Origin: Paracoccaceae bacterium
Lineage (GTDB): Bacteria > Pseudomonadota > Alphaproteobacteria > Rhodobacterales > Rhodobacteraceae
Direction: 5' to 3'
Assembly: GCA_018607905.1 (NCBI GenBank)
Contig: JABBAP010000054.1
Location: 1 to 64,000 of the forward strand
Length of the DNA: 64,000 nucleotides
This document shows, piece by piece, positions 45,399 through 54,440 of the stretch. Position 1 is the stretch's first letter. Every line of letters begins with the position of its first letter. A model generated the notes under the pieces. The model ran no database searches and was not told the origin of the DNA. It saw only the letters and a list, made by a program, of their open reading frames with translations. Both the position numbers and the translations under genes were made by a program.

Positions 45399-46670
45399 TC
45401 AGTCTTGCATCCACTCTGGTAGCTTATCGCGATTTAACATTTCGTCAAACGTCGGACGCGGCCGAATGACGGCAAATTGATCCCCATCGACCAAAACCTC
45501 GGGAATCATCGGCCGAGAGTTGTATTCAGACGACATCACGGCACCATATGCCCCCGCAGATCGAAACGCGATCATTTCGCCGTCTTTTACAGGTGGCATC
45601 GGGCGCTGTTTGGTAAAGGTGTCACCACTTTCACAAACGGGCCCAACAATATCAATCCGCGCAACAGGCGTGCCAAGCGCGGGTTCAATCACAGGCACAA
45701 TATCATGGTGCGCGTCATACATGGCTGGGCGGATCAGATCATTCATTGCCGCGTCAACGATCAGAAAATCACGTCCATCGCCCGACTTGTTGTAAATCAC
45801 CGAACTCACCATCAACCCAGCATTCCCCGCGATCAAACGTCCCGGTTCAATCTCGATCTCGCAACCCAAATGTCCTACGGTTTCCTGAACAATCTTGCCA
45901 TAATCAGACGGCAACGGCGGATCGGCATTGCTCCGCTCATAAGGGATGCCCAAACCACCGCCCAGATCGAGCCGGATAATCTCATGCCCATCCGAACGTA
46001 GCACTTCGGTCAACTCAGCAACCTTCATAAACGCCGCGCGGTACGGGTCGAGATCAACCAACTGACTGCCGATATGCACATCAATCCCAACCACTTTGAT
46101 CCCAGGCAACGACGCGGCCAATTTGTAAACATCTCGCGCACGGCTGATCGGAATCCCGAACTTATTGTCCGACATGCCCGTCGCAATCTTTGGATGGGTC
46201 TTGGCATCTACATCAGGGTTCACGCGCACGGTTATTGGCACAACCACACCCATTTCAGCCGCCACCTTGGACAGCAACGCCAACTCAGGCTCGCTCTCCA
46301 CATTGAACTGGCGAATACCGCCTGCCAAAACATGCTCCATCTCGGCGCGGGTTTTACCAACACCCGAAAACACGATCCGATCACTTGGCACACCAACCGC
46401 TTTCGCGCGCATGTATTCGCCCACAGAAACCACATCCATGCCCGCACCCATGTCGCCAAGCAGTTTCAAAACCGCGAGGTTCGAATTGGCTTTCATCGCG
46501 TAACACACCAAATGTGGCATCCCAGCCAACGCCTCGTCAAACACGGTAAAATGCCGCTTCAGGGTCGCCGTGGAATACACATAAAACGGCGTGCCAACAC
46601 TGGCCGCGATTTCGGAAATTGCCACGTCTTCGGCGTGCAAAACCCCGTCTTTATACAAAAAATGATCCAT
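45399..46670 (-). CDS. lysA: Diaminopimelate decarboxylase
   Basis: 423 residues, PLP-dependent fold-type III. YAMKANSN holds the PLP lysine, HIGSQ and the C-terminal CESGDTFTKQR and GAYGAVMSSEYN segments match LysA. It makes L-lysine from meso-diaminopimelate. It is the usual partner of lptM and argH, from which it is here separated by extra genes. Confidence 0.97.
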   Translation of the reverse strand: MDHFLYKDGVLHAEDVAISEIAASVGTPFYVYSTATLKRHFTVFDEALAGMPHLVCYAMKANSNLAVLKLLGDMGAGMDVVSVGEYMRAKAVGVPSDRIVFSGVGKTRAEMEHVLAGGIRQFNVESEPELALLSKVAAEMGVVVPITVRVNPDVDAKTHPKIATGMSDNKFGIPISRARDVYKLAASLPGIKVVGIDVHIGSQLVDLDPYRAAFMKVAELTEVLRSDGHEIIRLDLGGGLGIPYERSNADPPLPSDYGKIVQETVGHLGCEIEIEPGRLIAGNAGLMVSSVIYNKSGDGRDFLIVDAAMNDLIRPAMYDAHHDIVPVIEPALGTPVARIDIVGPVCESGDTFTKQRPMPPVKDGEMIAFRSAGAYGAVMSSEYNSRPMIPEVLVDGDQFAVIRPRPTFDEMLNRDKLPEWMQD

Positions 46671-46795
46671 GTTCGGCCTTTTAAAACTGTCACACCTCGC
46701 TTAAAGCGATTCCCAGCGCCGAACCACCCTTCTTTTGGCCTTAAATATTCTGGGGGAGCGCGCAGCGCGGGGGCAAAGCCCCTAAGAACTTGTTG

Positions 46796-47116
46796 CTAAA
46801 CCACAGGCCGAGAGCGCAAGAATAGATACAGCGGCAAACCACAGCTGACCCCGATGCAGAAAATCGCAGGAATACACAGCAGCAAAACCCAATAATCTTT
46901 GCGCTGATACACTTCTGCGATCATCCAAACGATCAACGCCGCCGCCGAAACAGTTAAATCCCAAACAATCCCCGATGTCGCGCCATTTGCATGCCACGCC
47001 TCCAGCAATAGGCCCAAATCAAGACCGTTCACCTGAAACCAAGGAATAAAATACCGAAACGGCATGACAATCCCCGCCACAACCAAAATCAAATACACAA
47101 TCCGCAATCCAGACAT
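46796..47116 (-). CDS. DUF2834 small membrane protein
   Basis: 106 residues with three hydrophobic helices and the DUF2834 ending SCGLPLYLFLR. GAAAGGG precedes ATG 47116. Function is unknown. It lies between lysA and the small lipoproteins and does not belong to the conserved argH-lptM-lysA set. Confidence 0.82.
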   Translation of the reverse strand: MSGLRIVYLILVVAGIVMPFRYFIPWFQVNGLDLGLLLEAWHANGATSGIVWDLTVSAAALIVWMIAEVYQRKDYWVLLLCIPAIFCIGVSCGLPLYLFLRSRPVV

Positions 47117-47137
47117 AACGACCCTTTCAAAAACGCC

Positions 47138-47165
47138 AAACGCCGCACCAAAAGGCGCGGCGTTT
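47138..47165 (-). terminator. Hairpin upstream of the DUF2834 gene
   Basis: On the minus strand AAACGCCGCGCC, loop TTTT, GGTGCGGCGTTT, followed at short distance by a TTTTT run. It would end transcription from the 33-residue lipoprotein gene. Confidence 0.65.
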
Positions 47166-47185
47166 ATTTCAACACGGCAAAGCGC

Positions 47186-47287
47186 TTAAAATAGGCTCGC
47201 AACCAGTTCCGAACCAAATACTTCACAGCCCGTCGCGCTCAACGCAACAGCGGCCAAAACCGCAACCAAAGTGATCTTTTTCATCAT
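47186..47287 (-). CDS. 33-residue lipoprotein
   Basis: A short frame from ATG 47287 with GGGAG five bases upstream. It encodes a basic start (MMKK), a hydrophobic stretch, SATGC with Cys21 as the lipidation site, and 12 residues of mature chain (CEVFGSELVASLF in part). This resembles entericidin-like small lipoproteins. A terminator follows. Function is unknown. Confidence 0.7.
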   Translation of the reverse strand: MMKKITLVAVLAAVALSATGCEVFGSELVASLF

Positions 47288-47374
47288 CCAACTCCCAAAG
47301 TTTGAAAAGGCCCCCATCGGACCAGACACCTAATTTCTAGCAAAGCCAGAATCAGACGTCACGCTTTATTCACT

Positions 47375-47473
47375 TTATTCGCTCGATTGCCCAATCGGCA
47401 GCGGATCATCTTTGATCCCACAGGCCGAAACCGCCAAAACGCCTATCATAATCGCTATCAATTGAATCTTCAT
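47375..47473 (-). CDS. lptM: LptM-like small lipoprotein (LPTS family)
   Basis: 32 residues from ATG 47473, with AAGGG nine bases upstream. Signal peptide, then VSACGIKDDPLPIG, matching the LptM/YifL motif CGxKxxPxxP with Cys18 lipidated. LptM assists oxidative maturation of the LPS translocon LptD. It normally lies directly between argH and lysA; here a three-gene cassette separates it from argH. Confidence 0.82.
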   Translation of the reverse strand: MKIQLIAIMIGVLAVSACGIKDDPLPIGQSSE

Positions 47474-47692
47474 TTTACCCATCCCTTAGGCATAGCTCGA
47501 AGGTGTCTCCACAACACTGCACAACGCTCCGCAACACTGTAACAATCAAAACCAACCCTGAACAACCACAATCCAATACCCAAGAAAAACGCGCGCGATG
47601 AATAGTTGTAAAGACAAACATTCGAACGGGTGGTTAGAACCCTTATTGCTAATTTTCTGCGCTGCGGCCAATGCATGCTTCAAAGAAGCGAG

Positions 47693-47708
47693 GGGCACGT
47701 CGGTGCCC
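47693..47708. terminator. Weak hairpin downstream of the aspartoacylase-like gene
   Basis: GGGCAC, loop GTCG, GTGCCC, 38 bases past the stop of the minus-strand gene ending at 47747. The remaining spacer to lptM (264 bases in all) holds nothing else that I can support. Confidence 0.35.
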
Positions 47709-47746
47709 TAGTATCAATGCAACTGGCCGCAACGATGGCAGCGTTC

Positions 47747-48790
47747 CTAAATAATCTCGTCTTCATCAAACATCGGATCGGCGCTCAATTGCGTGTTCAA
47801 GTCTTCGACCATGTCCTCGGCCTTCGTGACAGACTTCACGCGGGCCAGATGGAAAATGGCGTCACCTTCATTCACGATAGGCAAAACGGCGCGGCCAATG
47901 ATAATACCGTCGAAGGGAGCGACTATGTCGTCATCTGTCTCACCAAATGGGTCAGAGACGGACGCCATCAATTCTCCTTCGCGCACCAGATCGCCATCAG
48001 CGCGGAACGTGCGTAACAAGCCACCAGTAGGCGCACGCAACCACTTACTTGAGGGGCAGAACTGCGGTGTGGCTTTGACCTTGGCAATGCCTTTGCTTGC
48101 AACCATGCCCTTGTAGCGCAGCACACGTAGAATGCCTGCGACACCGGACCGGACAGAGAATTCATCAAATCTCAGACCCTCGCCCGCCTCAAACAATAGC
48201 ACATCAATGCCAAGGTCCTTGGCCGACCCGCGCAGCGATCCCTCGCGAACGTTTGATTGAATGATGATTGGCGCACCAAAGACATTGGCCAGATCAAATA
48301 TTTCAGGGTTGTCCGGCGATACGCGGATTTGGGGATAGTTGGTGCGATGAATGGCGGCTGAGTGGAGATCAATGCCAAGATCACTTCGCGCAACAATTTC
48401 GGTCATAAAGATATGTGCAAGGCGCGATGCAAGTGACCCTGCCTCACCTCCGGGAAACATGCGGTTCAGATCGCGCCGATCTGGCAAGTAACGAGAATGG
48501 TTCAGAAAGCCGTAGGTATTCACGATTGGAACAACGATTAAGGTACCTCTGATAGAAGCTAGGCTTGGGGACCGTAGCAACCGGCGCACAATCTCAACCC
48601 CAATCACTTCATCCCCATGAATCCCCGCGCTAACAAAAATTGTGGGGCCATCAAGACGACCATGCGTGACATTCACAGACATCGTCACCGGTGTATGATC
48701 AGACAAAACGCTAACAGGAACATGTACCGTCCGCCGGGTTCCAGGCGGTACACTTTCGTTGCCTATGACAAAATCGGCGCGCTTAGGCAC
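47747..48790 (-). CDS. Succinylglutamate desuccinylase/aspartoacylase family metallohydrolase
   Basis: 347 residues from GTG 48790, which overlaps the rimK stop (TAGTG). Zinc ligands of the M14/AstE fold are in GIHGDE (about 56-61) and DLHS (about 141-144), with DRRDLNRMFPG between. The C-terminal 90 residues form a beta-rich, biotinyl-like domain (VREGELMASVSDPFGETDDDIVAPFDG). The enzyme should hydrolyse an amide or isopeptide bond. Being third in a glutamate-ligase operon, it may remove what RimK adds; that is inference. Confidence 0.85.
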   Translation of the reverse strand: MPKRADFVIGNESVPPGTRRTVHVPVSVLSDHTPVTMSVNVTHGRLDGPTIFVSAGIHGDEVIGVEIVRRLLRSPSLASIRGTLIVVPIVNTYGFLNHSRYLPDRRDLNRMFPGGEAGSLASRLAHIFMTEIVARSDLGIDLHSAAIHRTNYPQIRVSPDNPEIFDLANVFGAPIIIQSNVREGSLRGSAKDLGIDVLLFEAGEGLRFDEFSVRSGVAGILRVLRYKGMVASKGIAKVKATPQFCPSSKWLRAPTGGLLRTFRADGDLVREGELMASVSDPFGETDDDIVAPFDGIIIGRAVLPIVNEGDAIFHLARVKSVTKAEDMVEDLNTQLSADPMFDEDEII

Positions 48791-49695
48791 TAACCTTTAC
48801 CCTTGGTTTTTGTGGAATTTGGTTTGGCGTTCTTTTCGATGAATTCGATCATCTTTCCAGCAATATCCAAGCCAGTTGCCTTCTCAACACCTTCCAATCC
48901 GGGCGAAGAATTCACCTCCATCACAAGTGGACCACTATTGGCCCGCAACATATCGACGCCACAGGCATTCAATCCCATCGACTTTGCGGCTCCAACCGCT
49001 GTTGCCCGCTCTTCGCGGGAAAGTTTAATCACCTCAGCGGAACCACCAAGATGCAAATTAGAACGGAATTCACCTTCCGCGCCTGTGCGCTTCATCGCAG
49101 CCACAACCTTACCACCGACAACAATTGCGCGGATGTCAGTGCCACCAGCTTCTTTGATAAACTCCTGCACTAAAATATTGGTTTTCGTGGCGCGAAACGC
49201 TTCAATCACCGATTTGGCGGATCGATCCGTATCGGCCAAAACAACGCCCATGCCTTGGGTGCCCTCAAGCAATTTAATGACAAGTGGCGCACTCCCTGCA
49301 ACTTTAAGAACTTCTTCGGTTTGCTTGGGATCATGGGCAAAAGTGGTGACTGGCAAGCCGATACCATCACGGGCCAACAGCTGCATCGAACGCAGCTTGT
49401 CACGTGACCGGCCAATCGCAACGCTTTCGTTAAGGGGATAGACACCCATCATTTCAAACTGCCGCAAAACCGCCATACCGTAAAAGGTAATCGAGGCACC
49501 AATCCGCGGGATCACGGCGTCATACCCAGTGAGTTTCTCGCCGTTATAGTAAATCTCAGGTTTTCGCGAAGCAATGTTCATGTAGCATCGCAAAGTGTCC
49601 ACAATCCTAATTTCGTGCCCGCGTGTTTCGGCTGCATCGACAAGTCTCTTGTGTGAATAGAGATTGGGATTTCGAGCGAGCATTGCAATTTTCAT
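48790..49695 (-). CDS. rimK: RimK, alpha-L-glutamate ligase
   Basis: 301 residues, collinear with E. coli RimK over its whole length: [69 protein letters not shown]. It is an ATP-grasp enzyme that adds glutamates to the C-terminus of ribosomal protein S6 and can make poly-alpha-glutamate. The start overlaps the upstream protease gene as ATGA. Confidence 0.95.
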   Translation of the reverse strand: MKIAMLARNPNLYSHKRLVDAAETRGHEIRIVDTLRCYMNIASRKPEIYYNGEKLTGYDAVIPRIGASITFYGMAVLRQFEMMGVYPLNESVAIGRSRDKLRSMQLLARDGIGLPVTTFAHDPKQTEEVLKVAGSAPLVIKLLEGTQGMGVVLADTDRSAKSVIEAFRATKTNILVQEFIKEAGGTDIRAIVVGGKVVAAMKRTGAEGEFRSNLHLGGSAEVIKLSREERATAVGAAKSMGLNACGVDMLRANSGPLVMEVNSSPGLEGVEKATGLDIAGKMIEFIEKNAKPNSTKTKGKG

Positions 49696-50147
49696 GTGGA
49701 ACTCCTTTTTTCATCTTTTGGATTTGTTGAAGTCGGCGTCGTCAAATTACTTTTTCTGGGATCAACCAGAATGTGATGTTTTCGTAAGGCGGTACGCCCA
49801 ACGATCATCCGAAATTTCATATCTGAGCGCTCCGTGAGCGACAGATCAATCGTCCATAATCGCTTGCCAATTCGGAACTTAGTGCGAATGACAATGCGCG
49901 TCTCAGGGACACCACTTGTGTTCTTAATATCGCGTCGTTCGTGGATTGGGCATTCAACATCTGTGTCGATTGAATCATCATCAAACTTCGTGTGAAACCG
50001 CACCCAGGGGATGTCGTCTCGTTCAAATGTTTCTATTTCCGTTGCATGCAACGCAGAAGTCCGCGCACCGGTGTCAATTTTTGCTTTGAGGTTCGAAAGC
50101 CCCAGAAGCGGGAGATCAACCCGCTCTCGCCAGCCAACAACGAGCAT
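49692..50147 (-). CDS. RimB-like retropepsin-fold protease (PF05618)
   Basis: 151 residues. The aspartic-protease-like motif [13 protein letters not shown] near residue 23, and the family ending [17 protein letters not shown], identify the ATP-dependent zinc protease/RimB family. In Pseudomonas, RimB is a protease acting with RimK on S6. Start ATG 50147 has GGAG nine bases upstream, and a promoter TTGGTA-N17-CATAAA is visible further up on the minus strand. First gene of the three-gene cassette. Confidence 0.85.
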   Translation of the reverse strand: MLVVGWRERVDLPLLGLSNLKAKIDTGARTSALHATEIETFERDDIPWVRFHTKFDDDSIDTDVECPIHERRDIKNTSGVPETRIVIRTKFRIGKRLWTIDLSLTERSDMKFRMIVGRTALRKHHILVDPRKSNLTTPTSTNPKDEKRSST

Positions 50148-50295
50148 ATGAGTCGTCTCCAGTTTGTGTGTTTATTGGATTTATGACAGCTTTCTTAAGA
50201 TTTACCAATGTGCGATTTTTAATGGATGTGCGGTCATTCACATTAAAGGATTAGACGGCGGCTTTGTCTACACGGCCGATATTAAGGTGCCCGCT

Positions 50296-51693
50296 TTATG
50301 CCAATATCTCCCGCCACCGTTTGATTTGCTTGCGCACATTGCTCGGCGCGGTGCCGCCGTAACTCACACGGCTCGCCACTGAATTTTGCACGCCAAGCAC
50401 GCCAAACACATCGTCGGTAATCGCACCGTGTACGGATTGCATATCCTCCAGCGTCAGATCAGGCAAATCACAGCCACGATCCTCTGCCATTTTCACCAGC
50501 GTGCCTGTCACGTGATGCGCATCGCGAAACGGCATGTTCAGCGCGCGCACCAGCCAATCGGCCAAATCGGTGGCCGTGGAGAACCCAGATGCCGCTGCCA
50601 CGGCCAGGCTCTCTGCATTCGGGCGCATATCCGCCACCATCCCAGACATCGCCGCCAACGCCAGCATCAAGCTGTCCGCCGCATCAAACACCTGCTCTTT
50701 GTCTTCCTGCATGTCCTTGGAATAGGTCAGCGGCAGCCCCTTCATGATCGTCAGCAACGCCACAAGCGAGCCATTGATCCGCCCCACCTTCGCACGGATC
50801 AACTCCGCCGCATCAGGGTTCTTTTTCTGCGGCATTATGCTGGAACCCGTGCTGAACCGATCCGAAATCACCACAAAGCGGAACTGCGCACTCGACCAGA
50901 TCACCAATTCCTCGGCAAATCGGCTTAGGTGGGTCGCACAAATGCTAGAGGCCGACAAAAACTCCAATGCGAAGTCCCGATCCGCCACCGCGTCCAAACT
51001 GTTCGCGGATGGCCGATCAAAGCCCAACGCCGCCGCCGTCATGTCGCGATCAATCGGAAACGACGTGCCCGCCAAGGCCGCCGCGCCAAGCGGGCTTTCA
51101 TTCATTCGCGCCCGCGCATCCACCATCCTCGATTTATCCCGCGCAAACATCTCCACATAGGCCATCATGTGGTGGCCCCACGTCACAGGTTGCGCCACCT
51201 GCAAATGCGTGAACCCCGGCATCACCATATCCGCGCCTGCATCCGCCTGATCCAACAACGCGCCGATCAGCGCATCCAAACCACCGATTGCCGCGTCAAA
51301 CTGATCGCGCACCCACAGCTTAAAATCCGTCGCAACCTGATCATTACGCGACCGCCCTGTGTGCAGCCGCCCCGCAGGTTCGCCGATCAAATCCTTCAAC
51401 CGCGCCTCCACATTCATGTGAATATCTTCCAAAGCGGTCGAAAACTGAAACGTTCCCCCCTCAATTTCTGACAACACCGTGAGCAGGCCTTCCCGAATGG
51501 CCTTTGCATCGTTATCCGTGATGATGCCCTGTTGGGCGAGCATTGCTGCATGAGCGCGCGACCCTTCGATATCTTGTCGCGCCATCCGCTTGTCAAAACT
51601 GATAGAGGCATTAATTGCCTCCATGATGGCATCGGGACCGCTGGCAAACCGCCCGCCCCACATCGCATTCGAGGATGATTTTTTGTCCGACAT
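50296..51693 (-). CDS. argH: Argininosuccinate lyase
   Basis: 465 residues from ATG 51693; the longer frame from 51723 is not needed. [11 protein letters not shown] opens the protein, [12 protein letters not shown] and the fumarase-superfamily signature [12 protein letters not shown] are intact. It releases arginine and fumarate in the last step of arginine synthesis. It is divergent from tlpA with 33 bases between them. Confidence 0.97.
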   Translation of the reverse strand: MSDKKSSSNAMWGGRFASGPDAIMEAINASISFDKRMARQDIEGSRAHAAMLAQQGIITDNDAKAIREGLLTVLSEIEGGTFQFSTALEDIHMNVEARLKDLIGEPAGRLHTGRSRNDQVATDFKLWVRDQFDAAIGGLDALIGALLDQADAGADMVMPGFTHLQVAQPVTWGHHMMAYVEMFARDKSRMVDARARMNESPLGAAALAGTSFPIDRDMTAAALGFDRPSANSLDAVADRDFALEFLSASSICATHLSRFAEELVIWSSAQFRFVVISDRFSTGSSIMPQKKNPDAAELIRAKVGRINGSLVALLTIMKGLPLTYSKDMQEDKEQVFDAADSLMLALAAMSGMVADMRPNAESLAVAAASGFSTATDLADWLVRALNMPFRDAHHVTGTLVKMAEDRGCDLPDLTLEDMQSVHGAITDDVFGVLGVQNSVASRVSYGGTAPSNVRKQIKRWREILA

Positions 51694-51726
51694 GATATTC
51701 GCGCCCAAAATAGGAGAGGCCAACGT

Positions 51727-52308
51727 ATGACCCTGAGGAAAACTCTTATTGCCGCGCTGCTATACGCCGCCACTGCGACAATCGCAAATCCTGTCTTGGC
51801 TGAAAACCCCGATATTGCCGCCATAACTGAACTGCGTGCGGGCAGCATGAAAAAACTGGTCTTCGCCAAAGACCCCAGCCCAGCCGTGACCACCACTTTT
51901 ATCGACGAAGCTGAAAACACCAAATCCTTCGCCGATTACAGCGGCAAATACCTGCTGGTCAATTTCTGGGCCACATGGTGCGCCCCCTGCCGCCACGAAA
52001 TGCCATCGCTGAATAAACTTCAGGCCGAGCTTGGCGGCGACAATTTCGAAGTCCTCACCATCGCCACCGGCCGCAATCCTGTTCCCGCGATCAAAGCCTT
52101 CTTCAAAAAAGCCGAAATCACCGATCTACCAATCCTGCGCGACCCCAAACAATCCTTGGCCCGCGAAATGTCCATCTTCGGCCTACCCACGACCATTATC
52201 CTCAACCCAGAGGGCCAAGAAATCGCCCGCCTGCGCGGAGATGCGGAATGGGCCGATGAAAACGCCTATGCCGTGATCAAAGCCCTGATCGGGTCGGACG
52301 ACAGCTAA
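51727..52308 (+). CDS. TlpA-like thiol:disulfide interchange protein
   Basis: 193 residues: signal peptide (about 1-25), then a thioredoxin fold with WCAPC (Cys85 and Cys88) and the cis-Pro loop GLPTTI. A periplasmic reductase, perhaps for cytochrome or oxidase maturation. The position divergent from argH is conserved in Rhodobacteraceae. Confidence 0.9.
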   Translation: MTLRKTLIAALLYAATATIANPVLAENPDIAAITELRAGSMKKLVFAKDPSPAVTTTFIDEAENTKSFADYSGKYLLVNFWATWCAPCRHEMPSLNKLQAELGGDNFEVLTIATGRNPVPAIKAFFKKAEITDLPILRDPKQSLAREMSIFGLPTTIILNPEGQEIARLRGDAEWADENAYAVIKALIGSDDS

Positions 52309-52351
52309 CTGCCCGTTGCCACCCGCGTGCGGTTGCGGCACTAATCAGCAC

Positions 52352-53314
52352 ATGACACCGTTTTGGAAAACCGCGAACGCCGATCTGTCCCCCTTTGCCG
52401 TGTATTCGGCGCAGGAATGGTCGCGGCTTTCTGACGGTGAACGAAACCTGTTCAGCGAAACCGATTTGAAAAACCTGCGTTCGGTTGGCGATGCCATTTC
52501 ACTGGCCGAGGTTGATCAAATCTACCTCACCGTATCGCGCCTGCTGGCCGCCCATGCAGGGGCCACGCGCAAACTGTTCAAAGAACGCGCCGCCTTCCTT
52601 CCCCACGTCAAAGAACGCACACCGTTCATCATCGCCATCGCGGGGTCTGTCGCCGTGGGCAAATCCACCACCGCGCGTTTGATCCAGGAATTGATCCGCC
52701 GCTGGCCCAACGCCCCCACCGTTGATCTGGTCACCACCGATGGCTGGCTGTACCCCAACGCCGAGTTAGAACGTCGTGGCATCATGCACCGCAAAGGCTT
52801 TCCCGAAAGCTATGATCGCCAAACCATGCTGCGGTTCCTGTCAGACGTGAAATCGGGCCGCACAGATGTCACTGCGCCCGTCTATTCGCACCTTAAATAC
52901 GATATTGACCCAGCGGCCTCTGTCACAATTTCCCAACCCGATGTGCTTATCTTTGAGGGCCTAAACGTCCTGCAATCCCGCTCTGCTGATACCGCCGATA
53001 CCCCAACACCGCTCGCCTCTGATCATTTTGATTTTTCAATCTACGTCGATGCTGCCGAACCAGATGTCAAAAGCTGGTACATCAATCGTTTCCTTGGCCT
53101 GCGCGAAACCGCATTCCGTGATCCAGCGTCCCACTTCAAACGGTTTGCCGATCTGAGCGATCGCCAAGCCACGGATCGGGCCACCGAATTGTGGGACACC
53201 ATTAACGCGGTGAACTTGGTCGAAAACATTCGCCCCACCCGCCCCCGAGCAGATTTGATTCTGCGCAAAGGCGCGGATCACCACATTAAACGCGTCGCGC
53301 TGCGCCGTTTGTAG
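52352..53314 (+). CDS. coaA: Pantothenate kinase, type I
   Basis: 320 residues from ATG 52352. Walker A GSVAVGKST at 98-106, then TTDGWLYPN and RKGFPESYD, as in prokaryotic CoaA. It phosphorylates pantothenate, the first committed step of coenzyme A synthesis. The frame from 52316 would add 12 unsupported residues. Confidence 0.95.
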   Translation: MTPFWKTANADLSPFAVYSAQEWSRLSDGERNLFSETDLKNLRSVGDAISLAEVDQIYLTVSRLLAAHAGATRKLFKERAAFLPHVKERTPFIIAIAGSVAVGKSTTARLIQELIRRWPNAPTVDLVTTDGWLYPNAELERRGIMHRKGFPESYDRQTMLRFLSDVKSGRTDVTAPVYSHLKYDIDPAASVTISQPDVLIFEGLNVLQSRSADTADTPTPLASDHFDFSIYVDAAEPDVKSWYINRFLGLRETAFRDPASHFKRFADLSDRQATDRATELWDTINAVNLVENIRPTRPRADLILRKGADHHIKRVALRRL

Positions 53315-53334
53315 ATTTCGCGCCAACACCCATT

Positions 53335-53826
53335 TCAGTGAACCGTTGCATGTTCAGGCACGCGCAGGGTCACCTTATTTGGCTCAGGTCGCCGTAACAC
53401 GGACAAAGCCAAGCCAAATTGCTCAGCCAATCCAGCAAGCGCAGGCGCGAAATCTGCCCGCACGATCAACATCGCAAACAGAAACGCATCATCGCGGTGC
53501 CCTGCTGCGGCCTCTGCAACCAAATTTGCGAAACAGGCTTCATCAGCGCCCAAGCACGAACACCCTGAATGATGGCGCATCACTGGTCGCCGCGAAAATT
53601 GCGAAAATAAATCACAGATCTGGCCCAAACTATCGACAGCCAATGACCCATGGGTTGGGCCCAGCAAATCATTCAGATCGGTAATCGCTCGGGTTTGGGT
53701 TTCGGGGCTTTCGCACCACAACCGCAAAAAACAAACGGCGGCGGCTTCAACCTCGGGCAACTCCGACAGGAACCCAACGGGCGCACCACCGCGTGCCGCA
53801 TTCGGCGGGGTTTTTGGCGCGTTCAT
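53335..53826 (-). CDS. Hypothetical protein with HHxxCxC motif, cotranslated with hemP
   Basis: 163 residues, mostly helical, no family assigned. The centre holds HHSGCSCLGADEACF: His85, His86, Cys89, Cys91 and Cys98, a dense candidate metal or haem site. Its ATG overlaps the hemP stop (ATGA), so it is translated with a haemin-uptake protein. Length and composition are normal for the chromosome. A haem- or iron-related role is inference from context and motif. Confidence 0.75.
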   Translation of the reverse strand: MNAPKTPPNAARGGAPVGFLSELPEVEAAAVCFLRLWCESPETQTRAITDLNDLLGPTHGSLAVDSLGQICDLFSQFSRRPVMRHHSGCSCLGADEACFANLVAEAAAGHRDDAFLFAMLIVRADFAPALAGLAEQFGLALSVLRRPEPNKVTLRVPEHATVH

Positions 53827-53999
53827 TTTGTAAGGATCAATTTGCCATTGCGGGTGATCCGCAACGTGTAAATTTGCCCGTTGTGACAGATTTGGGCAAG
53901 GTTGCCGTCATCGGTCAATTGTTTGGCCAAATAGACAGGGCCATTCCCATCAGCGTTGGGGGCATCCTCAAACAATTTTTGTGCAGTTTGATATGTCAT
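53823..53999 (-). CDS. hemP: Haemin uptake protein HemP
   Basis: 58 residues from ATG 53999, with AAGGA seven bases upstream. The C-terminal half has the HemP pattern: AQICHNGQIYTLRITRNGK then LILTK. HemP is a small regulator required for expression of haem-receptor genes in several bacteria. The N-terminal 28 residues are longer than usual. Both ends overlap neighbouring genes by four bases. No haem receptor or transporter gene is in the window. Confidence 0.85.
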   Translation of the reverse strand: MTYQTAQKLFEDAPNADGNGPVYLAKQLTDDGNLAQICHNGQIYTLRITRNGKLILTK

Positions 54000-54184
54000 G
54001 CGTCTGTCCTTATCTGGAATTCATAATAGTCGAACACCCACTCAAGGTTCATCCCGACGGGTGGTCCTACGTTCGAAACTGTGGGCACAGCCCCCTGCGC
54101 ATAGTGCTCAACAACATCTATTATGGTGTCCAATATTCGTTTGCGGTTTTGGCTAGAAGTGGGGGGCGCATGGGTCTGTGTCAT
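53996..54184 (-). CDS. 62-residue hypothetical protein, first gene of the hemP operon
   Basis: ATG 54184 has GGAG seven bases upstream; a TTG at 54187 is less likely. The stop overlaps the hemP start as ATGA. The chain has one predicted helix (RKRILDTIIDVVEHYAQG) and an acidic, aromatic C-terminus (NLEWVFDYYEFQI). No family was recognised. The coupling argues that it is a real gene. Confidence 0.6.
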   Translation of the reverse strand: MTQTHAPPTSSQNRKRILDTIIDVVEHYAQGAVPTVSNVGPPVGMNLEWVFDYYEFQIRTDA

Positions 54185-54244
54185 CAAAAGTCTCCATCTG
54201 GAATGATGGCTTCTCCTGAAACACAGAGTGGCTATACCTTAACC

Positions 54245-54268
54245 TGACTATTTTACTAGGTTATGTCA
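54245..54268. promoter_or_regulatory. Dyad upstream of the hemP operon
   Basis: TGACTA ... TATGTCA: outer TGAC and GTCA with 16 bases between, in an AT-rich stretch about 60 bases before the first gene of the hemP operon. On the minus strand it includes TTGACA. It could be an iron-responsive operator; the match to known boxes is loose. Confidence 0.3.
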
Positions 54269-54347
54269 AATGATTCTTCACACACCGGCAAAAACCCGCG
54301 GTGTTGCGTAAAATCGGGGTGTTGCGTTAACACTTTGACCCGAACGC

Positions 54348-54402
54348 GGTGCCATACAGGTGCCATACGCTTTGCATACACTTTGCATACGCTTTGCGGA
54401 CA
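54348..54402. repeat. Five tandem 11-base units
   Basis: GGTGCCATACA, GGTGCCATACG, CTTTGCATACA, CTTTGCATACG, CTTTGCGGACA. The period is exactly 11, about one helical turn. It lies in the spacer between tag and the hemP operon. A 10-base direct repeat GGTGTTGCGT (54300 and 54318) lies nearby. Otherwise this 256-base spacer holds only the dyad at 54245. Confidence 0.75.
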
Positions 54403-54440
54403 TTTTTCGTGGCGCGGAAAAGCAGCGAACGGTCCAAAGG

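Noticed and set aside
47590-47650. GTTCGAAT on the minus strand, like a tRNA T-loop
   Set aside because: The flanking five-base arms do not pair, and no anticodon or acceptor stem can be built.
47630-48016. 128-residue plus-strand frame over the lptM spacer and the aspartoacylase gene
   Set aside because: More than half is antisense to a clear enzyme, and the first part has no family or ribosome binding site.
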